Shown in pieces: positions 42,397 to 50,746 of a DNA stretch of 64,000 nt. Within the stretch, counting starts at the first letter, position 1. Every line of letters begins with the position of its first letter. The DNA comes from BPGX01 sp037447455 (GTDB taxonomy: Bacteria; Bacteroidota; Bacteroidia; B-17B0; Aurantibacillaceae): NCBI GenBank assembly GCA_037447455.1, contig JBBIGQ010000009.1:26916-90915 (forward strand). Direction: 5' to 3'. The notes under the pieces are model-generated. The model worked only from the letters and a program-made list of their open reading frames with translations, made no database searches and had not been told where the DNA came from. The position numbers and the translations under genes were made by a program.

Positions 42397-43824
42397 ATGA
42401 GGTACAAGGAAGTTCTGGAATACCTGTATTCCCAATTGCCCATGTTTCAAAGGATTGGAGCAGCGGCTTACAAGGCGGATCTGAGAAACATTCAGACACT
42501 GTGTGAAAAACTTGGGAATCCTGAAAAATCAATGAAGTTTGTACACATCGCCGGAACAAACGGAAAAGGTTCTGTGTCCAATATGCTGGCGGCTGTATTT
42601 CAAACAAATGGATATAAAACAGGATTATATACATCACCGCATCTGATTGATTTTCGTGAACGAATTAGGATCAACGGACAAATGATTTCCAAACACTATG
42701 TGATACAGTTTGTAAAAAAATATAAGCCATTGTTTGAGGAAGTAAAACCATCTTTTTTTGAATGGACAACCGCTCTGGCTTTCAAATATTTTTACGATAA
42801 AAAAACCGACATTGTGATTTTAGAAACCGGCATGGGCGGGCGATTAGATTCCACAAATGTTGTACTACCAGAACTTTCTATTATTACCAACATTGGTGAA
42901 GATCATAAGCAGTTTTTAGGTAACACATTAGAAAAGATTGCGTATGAAAAAGCAGGTATTATTAAACCTAATGTACCTGTGTTAATATCCGAGCATCAGA
43001 GGGAAGTAGCCAATGTTTTTAAAGAAGTGAGCCGGGTTACATCATCACCCCTCATTTATGCGTCTAAAATAGTTCAGATGAATAAAATTTCACAAAATGA
43101 TAAATTTTTAGAACTATCTTACTCAATTTTAAATAATAATCTAAAAAAATATTTAGATAAATCTAAAAATATAGTTTATAAATATAAAAAATATAATTTA
43201 GATATATATAAAAATAAAACCTTTAATAATCTAATTAAAAATTTAGATTATTCTAAAAATAAACACTATTTTGTTAAAAGCAGTTTGTGTGGAAATTATC
43301 AGACAAAAAACATCCAATGTGTATTAGCGGCTTGTGAGCTTCTCAAATTAATAGGATGGAAACTGAAACGAAGATTTATTCATTACGGACTTCAAAACAC
43401 TTCTAAAATTACCGGCTTCAGAGGAAGGTGGGAAATTTTACAGCATTCCCCTTATATTATTGCAGATATAGCTCACAACAAACAGGGCATGCAAAATACA
43501 CTATCTACCTTAAAATACTATCATTTTGATACACTTCACGTCATTTTTGGGATAGTAAAAGATAAAGAGATAGAGCATATAATGCCCTTTATACCTAAAA
43601 ATGCTGTCTATTACATTACACAGCCCTCTGTTCCCAGAGCTATGCCTGTTGGAGAATTGAAACAAATGTTTGATAACTATAAATTAAATTACCATGCATT
43701 TGACAGTGTCAGCAAAGCATTAAAGGCAGCTATTACCTCATCTGATAAAAACGATTTAATTTTGATAACAGGTAGCGCGTTTATCGTTTCAGATGCTTTA
43801 TCAATTTATGATAAATTGAATTAA
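42397..43824 (+). CDS. folC: Bifunctional folylpolyglutamate / dihydrofolate synthase with AT-rich internal repeat
   Basis: A 475-residue ligase that adds glutamates to folates. Motifs are in place: HIAGTNGKGSVSNMLAAVFQ (P-loop), SPHLIDFRERIRING, ETGMGGRLDSTNVV, ITNIGEDHKQFLG, and later GNYQTKNIQCVLAAC, GFRGRWEIL and DIAHNKQGM. The usual length in this phylum is around 430 residues. The extra length is between residues 228 and 300, where Asn/Lys/Tyr dominate (KYLDKSKNIVYKYKKYNLDI) and the DNA is nearly pure A and T. The frame stays open and motifs on both sides are intact, so the enzyme is probably active. Confidence 0.93.
   Translation: MRYKEVLEYLYSQLPMFQRIGAAAYKADLRNIQTLCEKLGNPEKSMKFVHIAGTNGKGSVSNMLAAVFQTNGYKTGLYTSPHLIDFRERIRINGQMISKHYVIQFVKKYKPLFEEVKPSFFEWTTALAFKYFYDKKTDIVILETGMGGRLDSTNVVLPELSIITNIGEDHKQFLGNTLEKIAYEKAGIIKPNVPVLISEHQREVANVFKEVSRVTSSPLIYASKIVQMNKISQNDKFLELSYSILNNNLKKYLDKSKNIVYKYKKYNLDIYKNKTFNNLIKNLDYSKNKHYFVKSSLCGNYQTKNIQCVLAACELLKLIGWKLKRRFIHYGLQNTSKITGFRGRWEILQHSPYIIADIAHNKQGMQNTLSTLKYYHFDTLHVIFGIVKDKEIEHIMPFIPKNAVYYITQPSVPRAMPVGELKQMFDNYKLNYHAFDSVSKALKAAITSSDKNDLILITGSAFIVSDALSIYDKLN
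43135..43260 (+). repeat. In-frame AT-rich direct repeat with 90-base period inside folC
   Basis: Bases 43135-43170 and 43225-43260 align over 36 positions with 5 mismatches at a spacing of exactly 90 bases, in the same reading frame. The copies encode NNLKKYLDKSKN and NNLIKNLDYSKN. Each contains the inverted pair ATCTAA / TTTAGAT, and a third pair spans the gap. It looks like a duplicated or inserted AT-rich element within the coding sequence. Confidence 0.75.
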
Positions 43825-43830
43825 AACCAG

Positions 43831-43838
43831 TATTTTTG
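43831..43838 (+). promoter_or_regulatory. -7 promoter element for DUF4476 gene
   Basis: TATTTTTG followed by TG, 5 bases before the ATG at 43844. The start must be leaderless if this box is used. The earlier GTG at 43838 overlaps the box. Confidence 0.45.
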
Positions 43839-43843
43839 TGTCA

Positions 43844-44887
43844 ATGAATCGACTGTTTTTCTTCACTTTTTGTTATGCCGTGCGTTTTATTTATCCTCAA
43901 AACAATCTGATTATTTTTTCTGAATCCACCGATTTTTTTCAAGCAGAATACAAGAACAAAATTATACCGGACATCCCTCAAACAGACCTCAAAATTACCG
44001 GTATTAACACGTCTACTGTGTCTATAAAAATTATATTTGCTAATAAAAATTTAACCGTCATAGATACAATTGTTTCCCTCTATCATTTAGACAAACCTAC
44101 CGACCATCAAGATATTATCTATTCTATTCAAAAAGACAACAAAACCATTCGTTATCTTGCTTCACTCCCTTCTTCAGATATAAAGCCGATTATACCTGAA
44201 CTGGATACGTCCATTGTTGTCAAAACACGAGAAGAAAAAACGATTCAGCAAATTATATTTTTAAATGACAGCAATCAGATTTGCCTAACATCCATTGACT
44301 CTGCCGATTTTACCAAAGTATTAAAATACATTGACCATACACCTAATATAGATAGAAAAATTGTATTGATTGAAAACTTTCTAAAATATAATTGCTTGAA
44401 TACACAACAAGCAGAAGCAATTATCGAGCGTGCGCCTTTTGAAGTAGAACGTTTAAAGATTATTAAACAGATTTTTTTTAAGCTAACCACTGTTTTTGAA
44501 TTAAATAAATGGAAAGATTACCTTAAAACGGCAGTGGCAGAACAAAGCTTCCTGGATGCTTATGCACAATTTTTATTAGATTTAAAAAATAATCCTTCTA
44601 TTACCGACTCACTCTTACAAGTTGTTTATCAAAAATTACAGGCAAAAAATAATGACTTTGATAAGATAAATGAATTGAAAATTCTCTTTTCTCATTTTTC
44701 TGTATCCATTCATTCTCTTGAAAAATTAATCTCTTTATTACAACACGATCAACATAAAGTAGAAATTTTGAAAATGGCTTATTATACACTTCCTAATAAA
44801 AGCGATTTTCCCAAAACATACGGCTTTGTCCATTTCAATGAATCAAAAGAACAATTAAAACAATTCTATGAAAAACAGAAAAAGTAA
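43844..44887 (+). CDS. DUF4476 repeat protein, secreted
   Basis: A 347-residue protein from ATG 43844 with a signal peptide (MNRLFFFTFCYAVRFIYPQ). Its second half has two helical DUF4476-like units: one around residues 155-235 (NCLNTQQAEAIIERAPFEVE, RLKIIKQIFFKL) and one around 260-335 (SVSIHSLEKLISLLQHDQHK, VEILKMAYYTL). Family members occur throughout Bacteroidota in secreted proteins of unknown job. Overlaps the next gene by 20 bases. Confidence 0.7.
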   Translation: MNRLFFFTFCYAVRFIYPQNNLIIFSESTDFFQAEYKNKIIPDIPQTDLKITGINTSTVSIKIIFANKNLTVIDTIVSLYHLDKPTDHQDIIYSIQKDNKTIRYLASLPSSDIKPIIPELDTSIVVKTREEKTIQQIIFLNDSNQICLTSIDSADFTKVLKYIDHTPNIDRKIVLIENFLKYNCLNTQQAEAIIERAPFEVERLKIIKQIFFKLTTVFELNKWKDYLKTAVAEQSFLDAYAQFLLDLKNNPSITDSLLQVVYQKLQAKNNDFDKINELKILFSHFSVSIHSLEKLISLLQHDQHKVEILKMAYYTLPNKSDFPKTYGFVHFNESKEQLKQFYEKQKK

Positions 44888-45284
44888 AACACAACTTTTT
44901 ATCACATCATGCCTGGGGGCTTTAAGTATTATTTTAGGAGCATTTTCTGCTCACGGTTTGGAAACTTTAGTAAAAACAGGTACATTAACTCAGCACAGTT
45001 TAAATGTTTTTGAAAAAGCTGTGAAATATCAGGTATACGGGGTATTAGCGTTATTGATACTAACACTTTTTAATTTTCTTCAACACAAGCTTATATTTCA
45101 ATGGTCATTTTGGTTAATGTTAGCAGGTGTTATTTTTTTCTCATTCTCATTGTATGCTATTACCTTGTTACCACTTTTAAATACTCGATATCCCGCTTTG
45201 CTTTTTTGGGTAACCCCATTAGGCGGATTACTCATGATAATAGCATGGATAATGGTATTTGTTGAAGGAAGAAAAATAGTATAA
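44868..45284 (+). CDS. DUF423 family membrane protein
   Basis: A 138-residue protein with four hydrophobic segments. The DUF423/YgdD signature opens it (CLGALSIILGAFSAHGLE) and continues with NVFEKAVKYQVYGVLALLIL and a C-terminal VTPLGGLLMIIAWIMVF. Function unknown; members are conserved small inner-membrane proteins. The start overlaps the previous gene by 20 bases. It ends 55 bases from the end of a methyltransferase gene on the other strand. Confidence 0.9.
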   Translation: MKNRKSKTQLFITSCLGALSIILGAFSAHGLETLVKTGTLTQHSLNVFEKAVKYQVYGVLALLILTLFNFLQHKLIFQWSFWLMLAGVIFFSFSLYAITLLPLLNTRYPALLFWVTPLGGLLMIIAWIMVFVEGRKIV

Positions 45285-45338
45285 ATACACGATAGGGGAG
45301 GGTAGAAGTTCAATAAACACATGCGGTTTACAGTATAA

Positions 45339-46088
45339 CTAGTTAGAAAATTCGTACGCAATAATGGCAGCGCTCATCGCCACATTCAAGGATTCTGCCC
45401 GACTGATTTTATTTTTAGGAATGCAAATAAACTGATGGATCCGCTTTTTTAATTCTTTTGAAATACCATGCGATTCGTTACCAAGAATAATCAGACCATT
45501 TTTTTTAGAAATAGAGTGAATACTTTGACCGGACAAATCTGCCCCGTATATTAATGTGTTCTCTGACATTTTAAGTTTATCAAAAGCAACATAATTCACT
45601 TTGACTCTAAGAAAAGACCCTTTGCTGGCCTGAATGGTTTTGGGATTATACAATTCAACTGTATCCGGTGAACAAAATAGTTCATCTATACCAAACCAAT
45701 CGGCTATACGAAGGATTGTTCCAAAATTTCCGGGGTCATTGATCTTGTCTAAATAAAATGAAAAAGTATTCTTTAAATTCACTGTTTCAGAACACGAATT
45801 ATCTAAAAATCTGCAAACCGCCAGAATAGGAGGCGGCGTAACAAATGTCGAAATATCAGAAAAAACAGAGTTATTCGTACAAAATACGGGTGATGAAATT
45901 TTTTGCAAAGATGCAAACGATTCATAATTATTTTGAACAACTAAAAATTCAATTATTTCTGGTTTGTCTCTTAATGCTTCATTTACTAACTTTTCGCCTT
46001 CTAATAAAAACATTCTGTATTCTTGTCTATTTTTTTTCTGATGCAAAGATTTAATAAATTTAATTTGATTTTTACTCAGTGTCAGCAT
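45339..46088 (-). CDS. TrmH/SpoU-family RNA 2'-O-methyltransferase
   Basis: A 249-residue protein from the ATG at 46088. The N-terminal substrate-binding part has LSKNQIKFIKSLHQKKNRQE and FLLEGEKLVNEAL. The SPOUT domain follows, with motif 1 LDKINDPGNFGTILRIADWF near residue 110, motif 2 LIILGNESHGIS near 205 and motif 3 SRAESLNVAMSAAIIAYEF at the C-terminus, which forms the knotted SAM site. Target RNA is not predictable (23S rRNA or tRNA). The ATG overlaps the tamL ATG on the opposite strand within CATG, and its promoter box lies inside tamL. Confidence 0.92.
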   Translation of the reverse strand: MLTLSKNQIKFIKSLHQKKNRQEYRMFLLEGEKLVNEALRDKPEIIEFLVVQNNYESFASLQKISSPVFCTNNSVFSDISTFVTPPPILAVCRFLDNSCSETVNLKNTFSFYLDKINDPGNFGTILRIADWFGIDELFCSPDTVELYNPKTIQASKGSFLRVKVNYVAFDKLKMSENTLIYGADLSGQSIHSISKKNGLIILGNESHGISKELKKRIHQFICIPKNKISRAESLNVAMSAAIIAYEFSN

Positions 46089-48648
46089 GTATAACAATTA
46101 TTCTGCAAAAATACTCAATTATATTTCTATTGTTTTTATGTTGATTTACATAAGCAGTTGTAATATTCGAAAGAGTTTAAGTAAATTTATCAAAGGCAAT
46201 CAATATGTTGTAGCGTATGTTGATATAAAAAATAAAGATAAAGCAAAACTTAATGAAGATGAAATACTGACTTATGTCAAACAAAAACCCAATTCCATGA
46301 TTTTGTCAAATATACCGTTTAATGCCTGGTTGTATTTTCAAATTGACACACAAAAAATGCGGGAAGCAAAAGAAAAAAGAAATTTAAAGTACGATGCCAT
46401 TAATAAAAAAAGAATAGAAAAGGCAGAAAAAAAGAACCAAAAACGACTAGCAAAAGGTAAAAAGCCCAAAGAACCTAAATTAAAAGATAAAGATAAACCC
46501 ACCTGGAGAGAACGATTGCGGGAAATAGCCGAAGAACCCGTAATTTATGATTCTATACTCACTCAACAATCCTCTATTCAGATAAAAAAATACTTACAAA
46601 CCAAAGGATATTTCTATGCAGATGTAAAAAATAAAGTAGTGTTTAATCCAGCCCTGAAAACGGCTTATGTAACTTATGAAATTACAGCCGGAAAAAGAAA
46701 ATATATTACTGACATAAAATACGAAATAGGCGACAGAGATGTTCTAAATACCATACTTAAAGACAGTACACATAGTTTATTAAAAAAAGGAATCCCTTTT
46801 GACATGGATATTTTGTCAAAAGAACGTGAACGAATTTCGGACTATTTACAAAAAAATGGTTATTACTACTTTGCCCCTGAATTTATTCAATACGATGCAG
46901 ACAGCATTACATACGCGCCAAATATCAGAATAATCATGCATTTAAACTTATTTCCTACCCATGCTGATAACAACTCCGACTCTCTTATATATGTAACCCA
47001 TCCAAGATATAAAATTAAAAAAATTTATTTTGTGTCAGAACCATTTGAAGGAACTATTAAAAATGTTTATTTCAAAGATACCACAAAAATCAAGGATGTT
47101 TATTTTTTACACAATGAGCAATTATTGTTTAACTCTACTTCCATTTCTTCTCAAATAAAAATCCATACTGGTGATTTATTCAATCGTGAAAAGGCCGAAG
47201 AAACCTACCGACGGCTAACGAATGTCGGAATATTCCGAAGCGTATTGGTACAATTTGAAGATACGCAGGAAAAAGATAGCAGCGGCTTTTATCATCTAAA
47301 CACATACATCATTACACAAACTATCAACAAACAATTTATCACCATTGAAACCGAAGGAACCAATACATCAGCCAATTTGGGCGTAGATGGTTCATTTATT
47401 TATAGTCACCGCAGTTTATTTGGTGGCGGTGAAAAATTTGATTTCAGAATCACAGGCGCCCTAATCGCTCAGAAGCAAGTATTCAGCAATCAACAAGGGA
47501 TAACACAATCTAGTTTAGGAAACCTCACCGATGTTAATAATCTTAGCAATATCATCAGCACAAATACCATTAAAAACACCTTTAATACCATTCAGATAGG
47601 TCCAGAATTGAAAATTTCTATCCCACGTGATTTCTTCCCTTTTTCATTATTAAAGTTCAAAAAAGATGCAGCCAGAACTTATTTTAATACATCTTTAAAT
47701 TATCAATCCAGAATAGAATTTTCCAGAACAATATCCAATTTATCCTACGGCTTTCAATTTTATACCCTTGACCACAAATATCGTTTTGATATTTTGCCGG
47801 CTGAGCTCTATTTAGTACAAGCATATTTAAATCCATCTTTCAGAGATAATTTATTGGCTATAAAAGATTATATGCTGCTGAATTCTTTTATTACGCACAT
47901 CACCAGCAACACGAAAGCATCTGTAGTATTTAATACTGGCATCTTTAATTCCAAAGCCAATAAAATGCAACACTATCTACGATTCACTACAACAGCCGCC
48001 GGAATGCTGTTAAGAGAACTTGCCACCGTCTTCAATCTGCCTAAAGACACATTAGGACGGTACCACATATTACACGTGCCTTTTGCACATTTTCTTAAAG
48101 CAGACATTGATTATAGAGTTTATATGCCTATGTATAAAAAAAGTAAAATAGTGTATAGAATTGCTGGTGGGTTAGGCATCCCATTAAAAAATCTGAATGT
48201 TTTACCTTATGAGCAAAGTTTCTTTGCAGGAGGACCAAACAGTGTAAGAGCATGGCGGGCAAGAAGTATCGGGCCAGGGGCTTACATGCCAATTGACAAT
48301 GCACGGTACGATAAAATTGGTGATATTTTAATAGAAGGAAATATCGAGTACCGTTTTAACATTTATCAATCCTATAATGGAGCACTATTTGCAGATGCGG
48401 GCAATATCTGGTTGCTTAAACCAAGCCCAGACAAACCAGGTGGAAACTTTAATCCTATTAAATTCTGGAATGAATTTGCAGTAGGTGCCGGCATCGGCTT
48501 CCGTTGGGATTTTGATTACTTTCTATTACGATTGGACTGGGCAATACCTATTAAAGATCCTAAATATCCGGAAGGACAACGTTTTACTTTTGACAAACAA
48601 CCATTAAAACAATCTATTTTTAATTTTGGTATTGGTTATCCATTCTAA
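46087..48648 (+). CDS. tamL: TamL-type lipoprotein, BamA/TamA family
   Basis: An 853-residue outer-membrane protein. The N-terminus has a lipobox (IVFMLIYISS then C near residue 25), then GNQYVVAYVDIKNKDKAKLN and a Lys-rich helical part (about 95-140). POTRA domains follow (about 170-400, QIKKYLQTKGYFYADVKNKV and YLQKNGYYYFAPEFIQY), and a C-terminal barrel (about 410-853) ends QSIFNFGIGYPF, with the FxGGPNSVRAWRARSIGPGAY loop near 715. TamL is the Bacteroidota partner of TamB in phospholipid/OMP transport to the outer membrane. The start is set by the signal peptide. It heads a run with hutH and murQ. Confidence 0.9.
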   Translation: MYNNYSAKILNYISIVFMLIYISSCNIRKSLSKFIKGNQYVVAYVDIKNKDKAKLNEDEILTYVKQKPNSMILSNIPFNAWLYFQIDTQKMREAKEKRNLKYDAINKKRIEKAEKKNQKRLAKGKKPKEPKLKDKDKPTWRERLREIAEEPVIYDSILTQQSSIQIKKYLQTKGYFYADVKNKVVFNPALKTAYVTYEITAGKRKYITDIKYEIGDRDVLNTILKDSTHSLLKKGIPFDMDILSKERERISDYLQKNGYYYFAPEFIQYDADSITYAPNIRIIMHLNLFPTHADNNSDSLIYVTHPRYKIKKIYFVSEPFEGTIKNVYFKDTTKIKDVYFLHNEQLLFNSTSISSQIKIHTGDLFNREKAEETYRRLTNVGIFRSVLVQFEDTQEKDSSGFYHLNTYIITQTINKQFITIETEGTNTSANLGVDGSFIYSHRSLFGGGEKFDFRITGALIAQKQVFSNQQGITQSSLGNLTDVNNLSNIISTNTIKNTFNTIQIGPELKISIPRDFFPFSLLKFKKDAARTYFNTSLNYQSRIEFSRTISNLSYGFQFYTLDHKYRFDILPAELYLVQAYLNPSFRDNLLAIKDYMLLNSFITHITSNTKASVVFNTGIFNSKANKMQHYLRFTTTAAGMLLRELATVFNLPKDTLGRYHILHVPFAHFLKADIDYRVYMPMYKKSKIVYRIAGGLGIPLKNLNVLPYEQSFFAGGPNSVRAWRARSIGPGAYMPIDNARYDKIGDILIEGNIEYRFNIYQSYNGALFADAGNIWLLKPSPDKPGGNFNPIKFWNEFAVGAGIGFRWDFDYFLLRLDWAIPIKDPKYPEGQRFTFDKQPLKQSIFNFGIGYPF
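46106..46113 (-). promoter_or_regulatory. -7 element of the methyltransferase gene, inside tamL
   Basis: Minus strand TATTTTTG followed by CAG, 17 bases before the methyltransferase ATG. It lies within the first ten codons of tamL, as the two starts share CATG. Confidence 0.5.
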
Positions 48649-48663
48649 ACTAAAAGTATAACT

Positions 48664-50166
48664 ATGAAATTATATTCTAATAAACATCTGAAGATTGACC
48701 AACTGTTTACTGAAAATACAGAACAACTTACATACGAGTCAAATTTTTTTGAAAACACAACAAAAAGTTTTGACTACCTAAATACTTTAATGACACATTC
48801 GGATAATCCCATTTATGGCGTAAACACTGGCTTTGGTTCATTATGCCATGTAAAAATATCAAAAGAAGAACTAGCACATTTGCAAGAAAATCTTATCAAA
48901 AGTCACGCTTGTGGAACAGGTCAACTACTACCACCAGAAATTATCAAGTGGATTCTGTTCTCTAAAATTATCAACCTTTCATTAGGACATAGTGCCGTGC
49001 ATCCATTGACTATTCAACGACTCATAGATATATTTAACCATCGGGTTTATCCGGTTATTTACCAGCAAGGTTCTTTAGGTGCTTCCGGTGATTTAGCACC
49101 ATTAGCCCATTTGTCTTTACCATTGATTGGTTTAGGTAACGTGTATTATCAAAATAAAATTATTTCTACCAAAGAACTTTATCAAATAGTAGGATGGAGT
49201 AAACTTCACTTACAGCCCAAAGAAGGACTGGCGCTTTTGAATGGCACTCAATACATGAGTGGTATTGGAATTTATATTTTATTAAATCTGCTGCCGCTCT
49301 TCACGGCGTCTAATGTAATAGCGGCTGTATCGTTGGAAGCATTTGCTTGCAGGCACGAGCCTTTTGATATACTGATACAAAAAGTACGAAATCACAAAGG
49401 ACAATACATCACCGCGTCTCAAATTACAAAAATTCTGAAAGGAAGCCCATCATTTAATAACACACATAACAAACAAGTGCAGGACCCGTATTCTTTTCGT
49501 TGTATTCCGCAAGTACACGGCGCATCGTATGATTTGATAGCATTTTTCAAAAATGTTATTGAAACAGAAATCAATTCTGTAACAGATAATCCTCTCGTGT
49601 TCCCGGATGAAAAAAAAGTACTTTCCGGCGGAAACTTTCATGGTCAGATCTTAGCCAATGCCTTTGATATGCTGGCACTAGCCATGAACCAACTGGGTGG
49701 CATTTCAGAACGGCGAATATTTCAGTTAATTTCTGGAAGCAGAAATTTGCCCACTTTTCTTGTCAGAAATTCTGGATTAAATTCCGGATTTATGATAACA
49801 CAATACACCGCAGCTTCTTTGGTAAACCGAAACAAAATTCTTTGTACACCTGCTTCTGCCGATAGTATTGTTTCTTCAAATGGTCAGGAAGATTATGTAA
49901 GTATGGGCGCCAACGCGGCTAACAAAAGCCTTGAAATTTTAGAAAACATAAAACAAATTCTGGCTATAGAACTCTTCACAGCCGCACAGGCATTTGAATT
50001 CAGAAGACCACAACGCTCATCCGATAGTATCGAAAATTTAATAGCAGAATATAGAAAAAACGTGCCTTTTATTGAACACGACACAGAAATGTATGTATAC
50101 ATTCAACGCACCAAAAAATTTATTGAAGAGAATATGCTCAATTGGTATAACAGATTCAAAGAATAA
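48664..50166 (+). CDS. hutH: Histidine ammonia-lyase family protein
   Basis: A 500-residue MIO-type aromatic amino acid lyase. The cofactor tripeptide Ala-Ser-Gly is at 140-142 within GSLGASGDLAPLAHL; the catalytic Tyr is in NPIYGVNTGFG at 51; SVTDNPLVFP and GGNFHGQILANAFDM also fit. The SSNGQEDYVSMGANAANKSL segment has the Gln-Glu-Asp pattern of histidine lyases rather than the Asn-Gln-Asp of PAL/TAL enzymes. It would turn histidine into urocanate, but no hutU or hutI is nearby, so histidine breakdown is not shown here. A tyrosine-lyase role (aryl polyene/flexirubin pigments) is an alternative. It starts 15 bases after tamL. Confidence 0.85.
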   Translation: MKLYSNKHLKIDQLFTENTEQLTYESNFFENTTKSFDYLNTLMTHSDNPIYGVNTGFGSLCHVKISKEELAHLQENLIKSHACGTGQLLPPEIIKWILFSKIINLSLGHSAVHPLTIQRLIDIFNHRVYPVIYQQGSLGASGDLAPLAHLSLPLIGLGNVYYQNKIISTKELYQIVGWSKLHLQPKEGLALLNGTQYMSGIGIYILLNLLPLFTASNVIAAVSLEAFACRHEPFDILIQKVRNHKGQYITASQITKILKGSPSFNNTHNKQVQDPYSFRCIPQVHGASYDLIAFFKNVIETEINSVTDNPLVFPDEKKVLSGGNFHGQILANAFDMLALAMNQLGGISERRIFQLISGSRNLPTFLVRNSGLNSGFMITQYTAASLVNRNKILCTPASADSIVSSNGQEDYVSMGANAANKSLEILENIKQILAIELFTAAQAFEFRRPQRSSDSIENLIAEYRKNVPFIEHDTEMYVYIQRTKKFIEENMLNWYNRFKE

Positions 50167-50170
50167 TTGT

Positions 50171-50746
50171 ATGCGAATTATAGTAAGTTTATTGCTACTG
50201 TTAAACAGCACCATTCCTTTATGGGCTTGTCAATGTCCCGTTATTGAATGGTCAAAAGAAAAAGCACAACACTATGATTTTATTGCCAGAATAATCATAA
50301 AAAACATCTTTCCACATCAGAATGATTATACAATTGCTGAAGCAGAAATAAAAAACTTGTTCAAAGGTCGGTCTGCCCAATACTGTAAGGTATTATTTCC
50401 TGAAAACGATCCGTGTGCTTTACCAATTAGAGTTGGAGAAGAATGGTTGATTTATGCGGCTAACAAACAAATAAATACCTATGTTATAGATTGGTGTGGA
50501 TGGAGCAGAAAACGATTTGTCAATGATTGGGAAGATTTTTTTGTTGCTACACACATTCTTACCTATGATGAAGAACTTAGAAAATTACAGCAAGTATTTC
50601 CTGAAATTTCAATAACGACTGCTCCTTCCCCAGGAATATTTCATAAAAATATCATTCCCAATAAATCAGAACTTTACATTTACCTTTTTTTATCTCTTGT
50701 AAGTTTTTTAATTATATTATTAATTATAAAAAAATATAACCGATGA
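50171..50746 (+). CDS. Secreted NTR/TIMP-like protein with C-terminal membrane anchor
   Basis: A 191-residue protein from the ATG at 50171, 4 bases after the hutH stop. A signal peptide (MRIIVSLLLLLNSTIPLWA) is followed at once by CQCPVIEWSKEKAQHYDFIA, so the mature protein begins with the CxC that defines netrin/TIMP-like domains. The rest of that pattern fits loosely: RIIIKNIF, EAEIKNLFKGRSAQYCKVLF, VGEEWLIYAANKQINTYVID, WCGW. A C-terminal hydrophobic segment (LYIYLFLSLVSFLIILLII) ends in KKYNR and would anchor it. Function is unknown; the fold call is by pattern only. Its end overlaps murQ by 4 bases. Confidence 0.7.
   Translation: MRIIVSLLLLLNSTIPLWACQCPVIEWSKEKAQHYDFIARIIIKNIFPHQNDYTIAEAEIKNLFKGRSAQYCKVLFPENDPCALPIRVGEEWLIYAANKQINTYVIDWCGWSRKRFVNDWEDFFVATHILTYDEELRKLQQVFPEISITTAPSPGIFHKNIIPNKSELYIYLFLSLVSFLIILLIIKKYNR

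Noticed and set aside
43080..43270. Frameshift or broken folC because of the sudden AT-rich stretch
   Set aside because: The frame is open through it and the FolC motifs on both sides are in the same frame.
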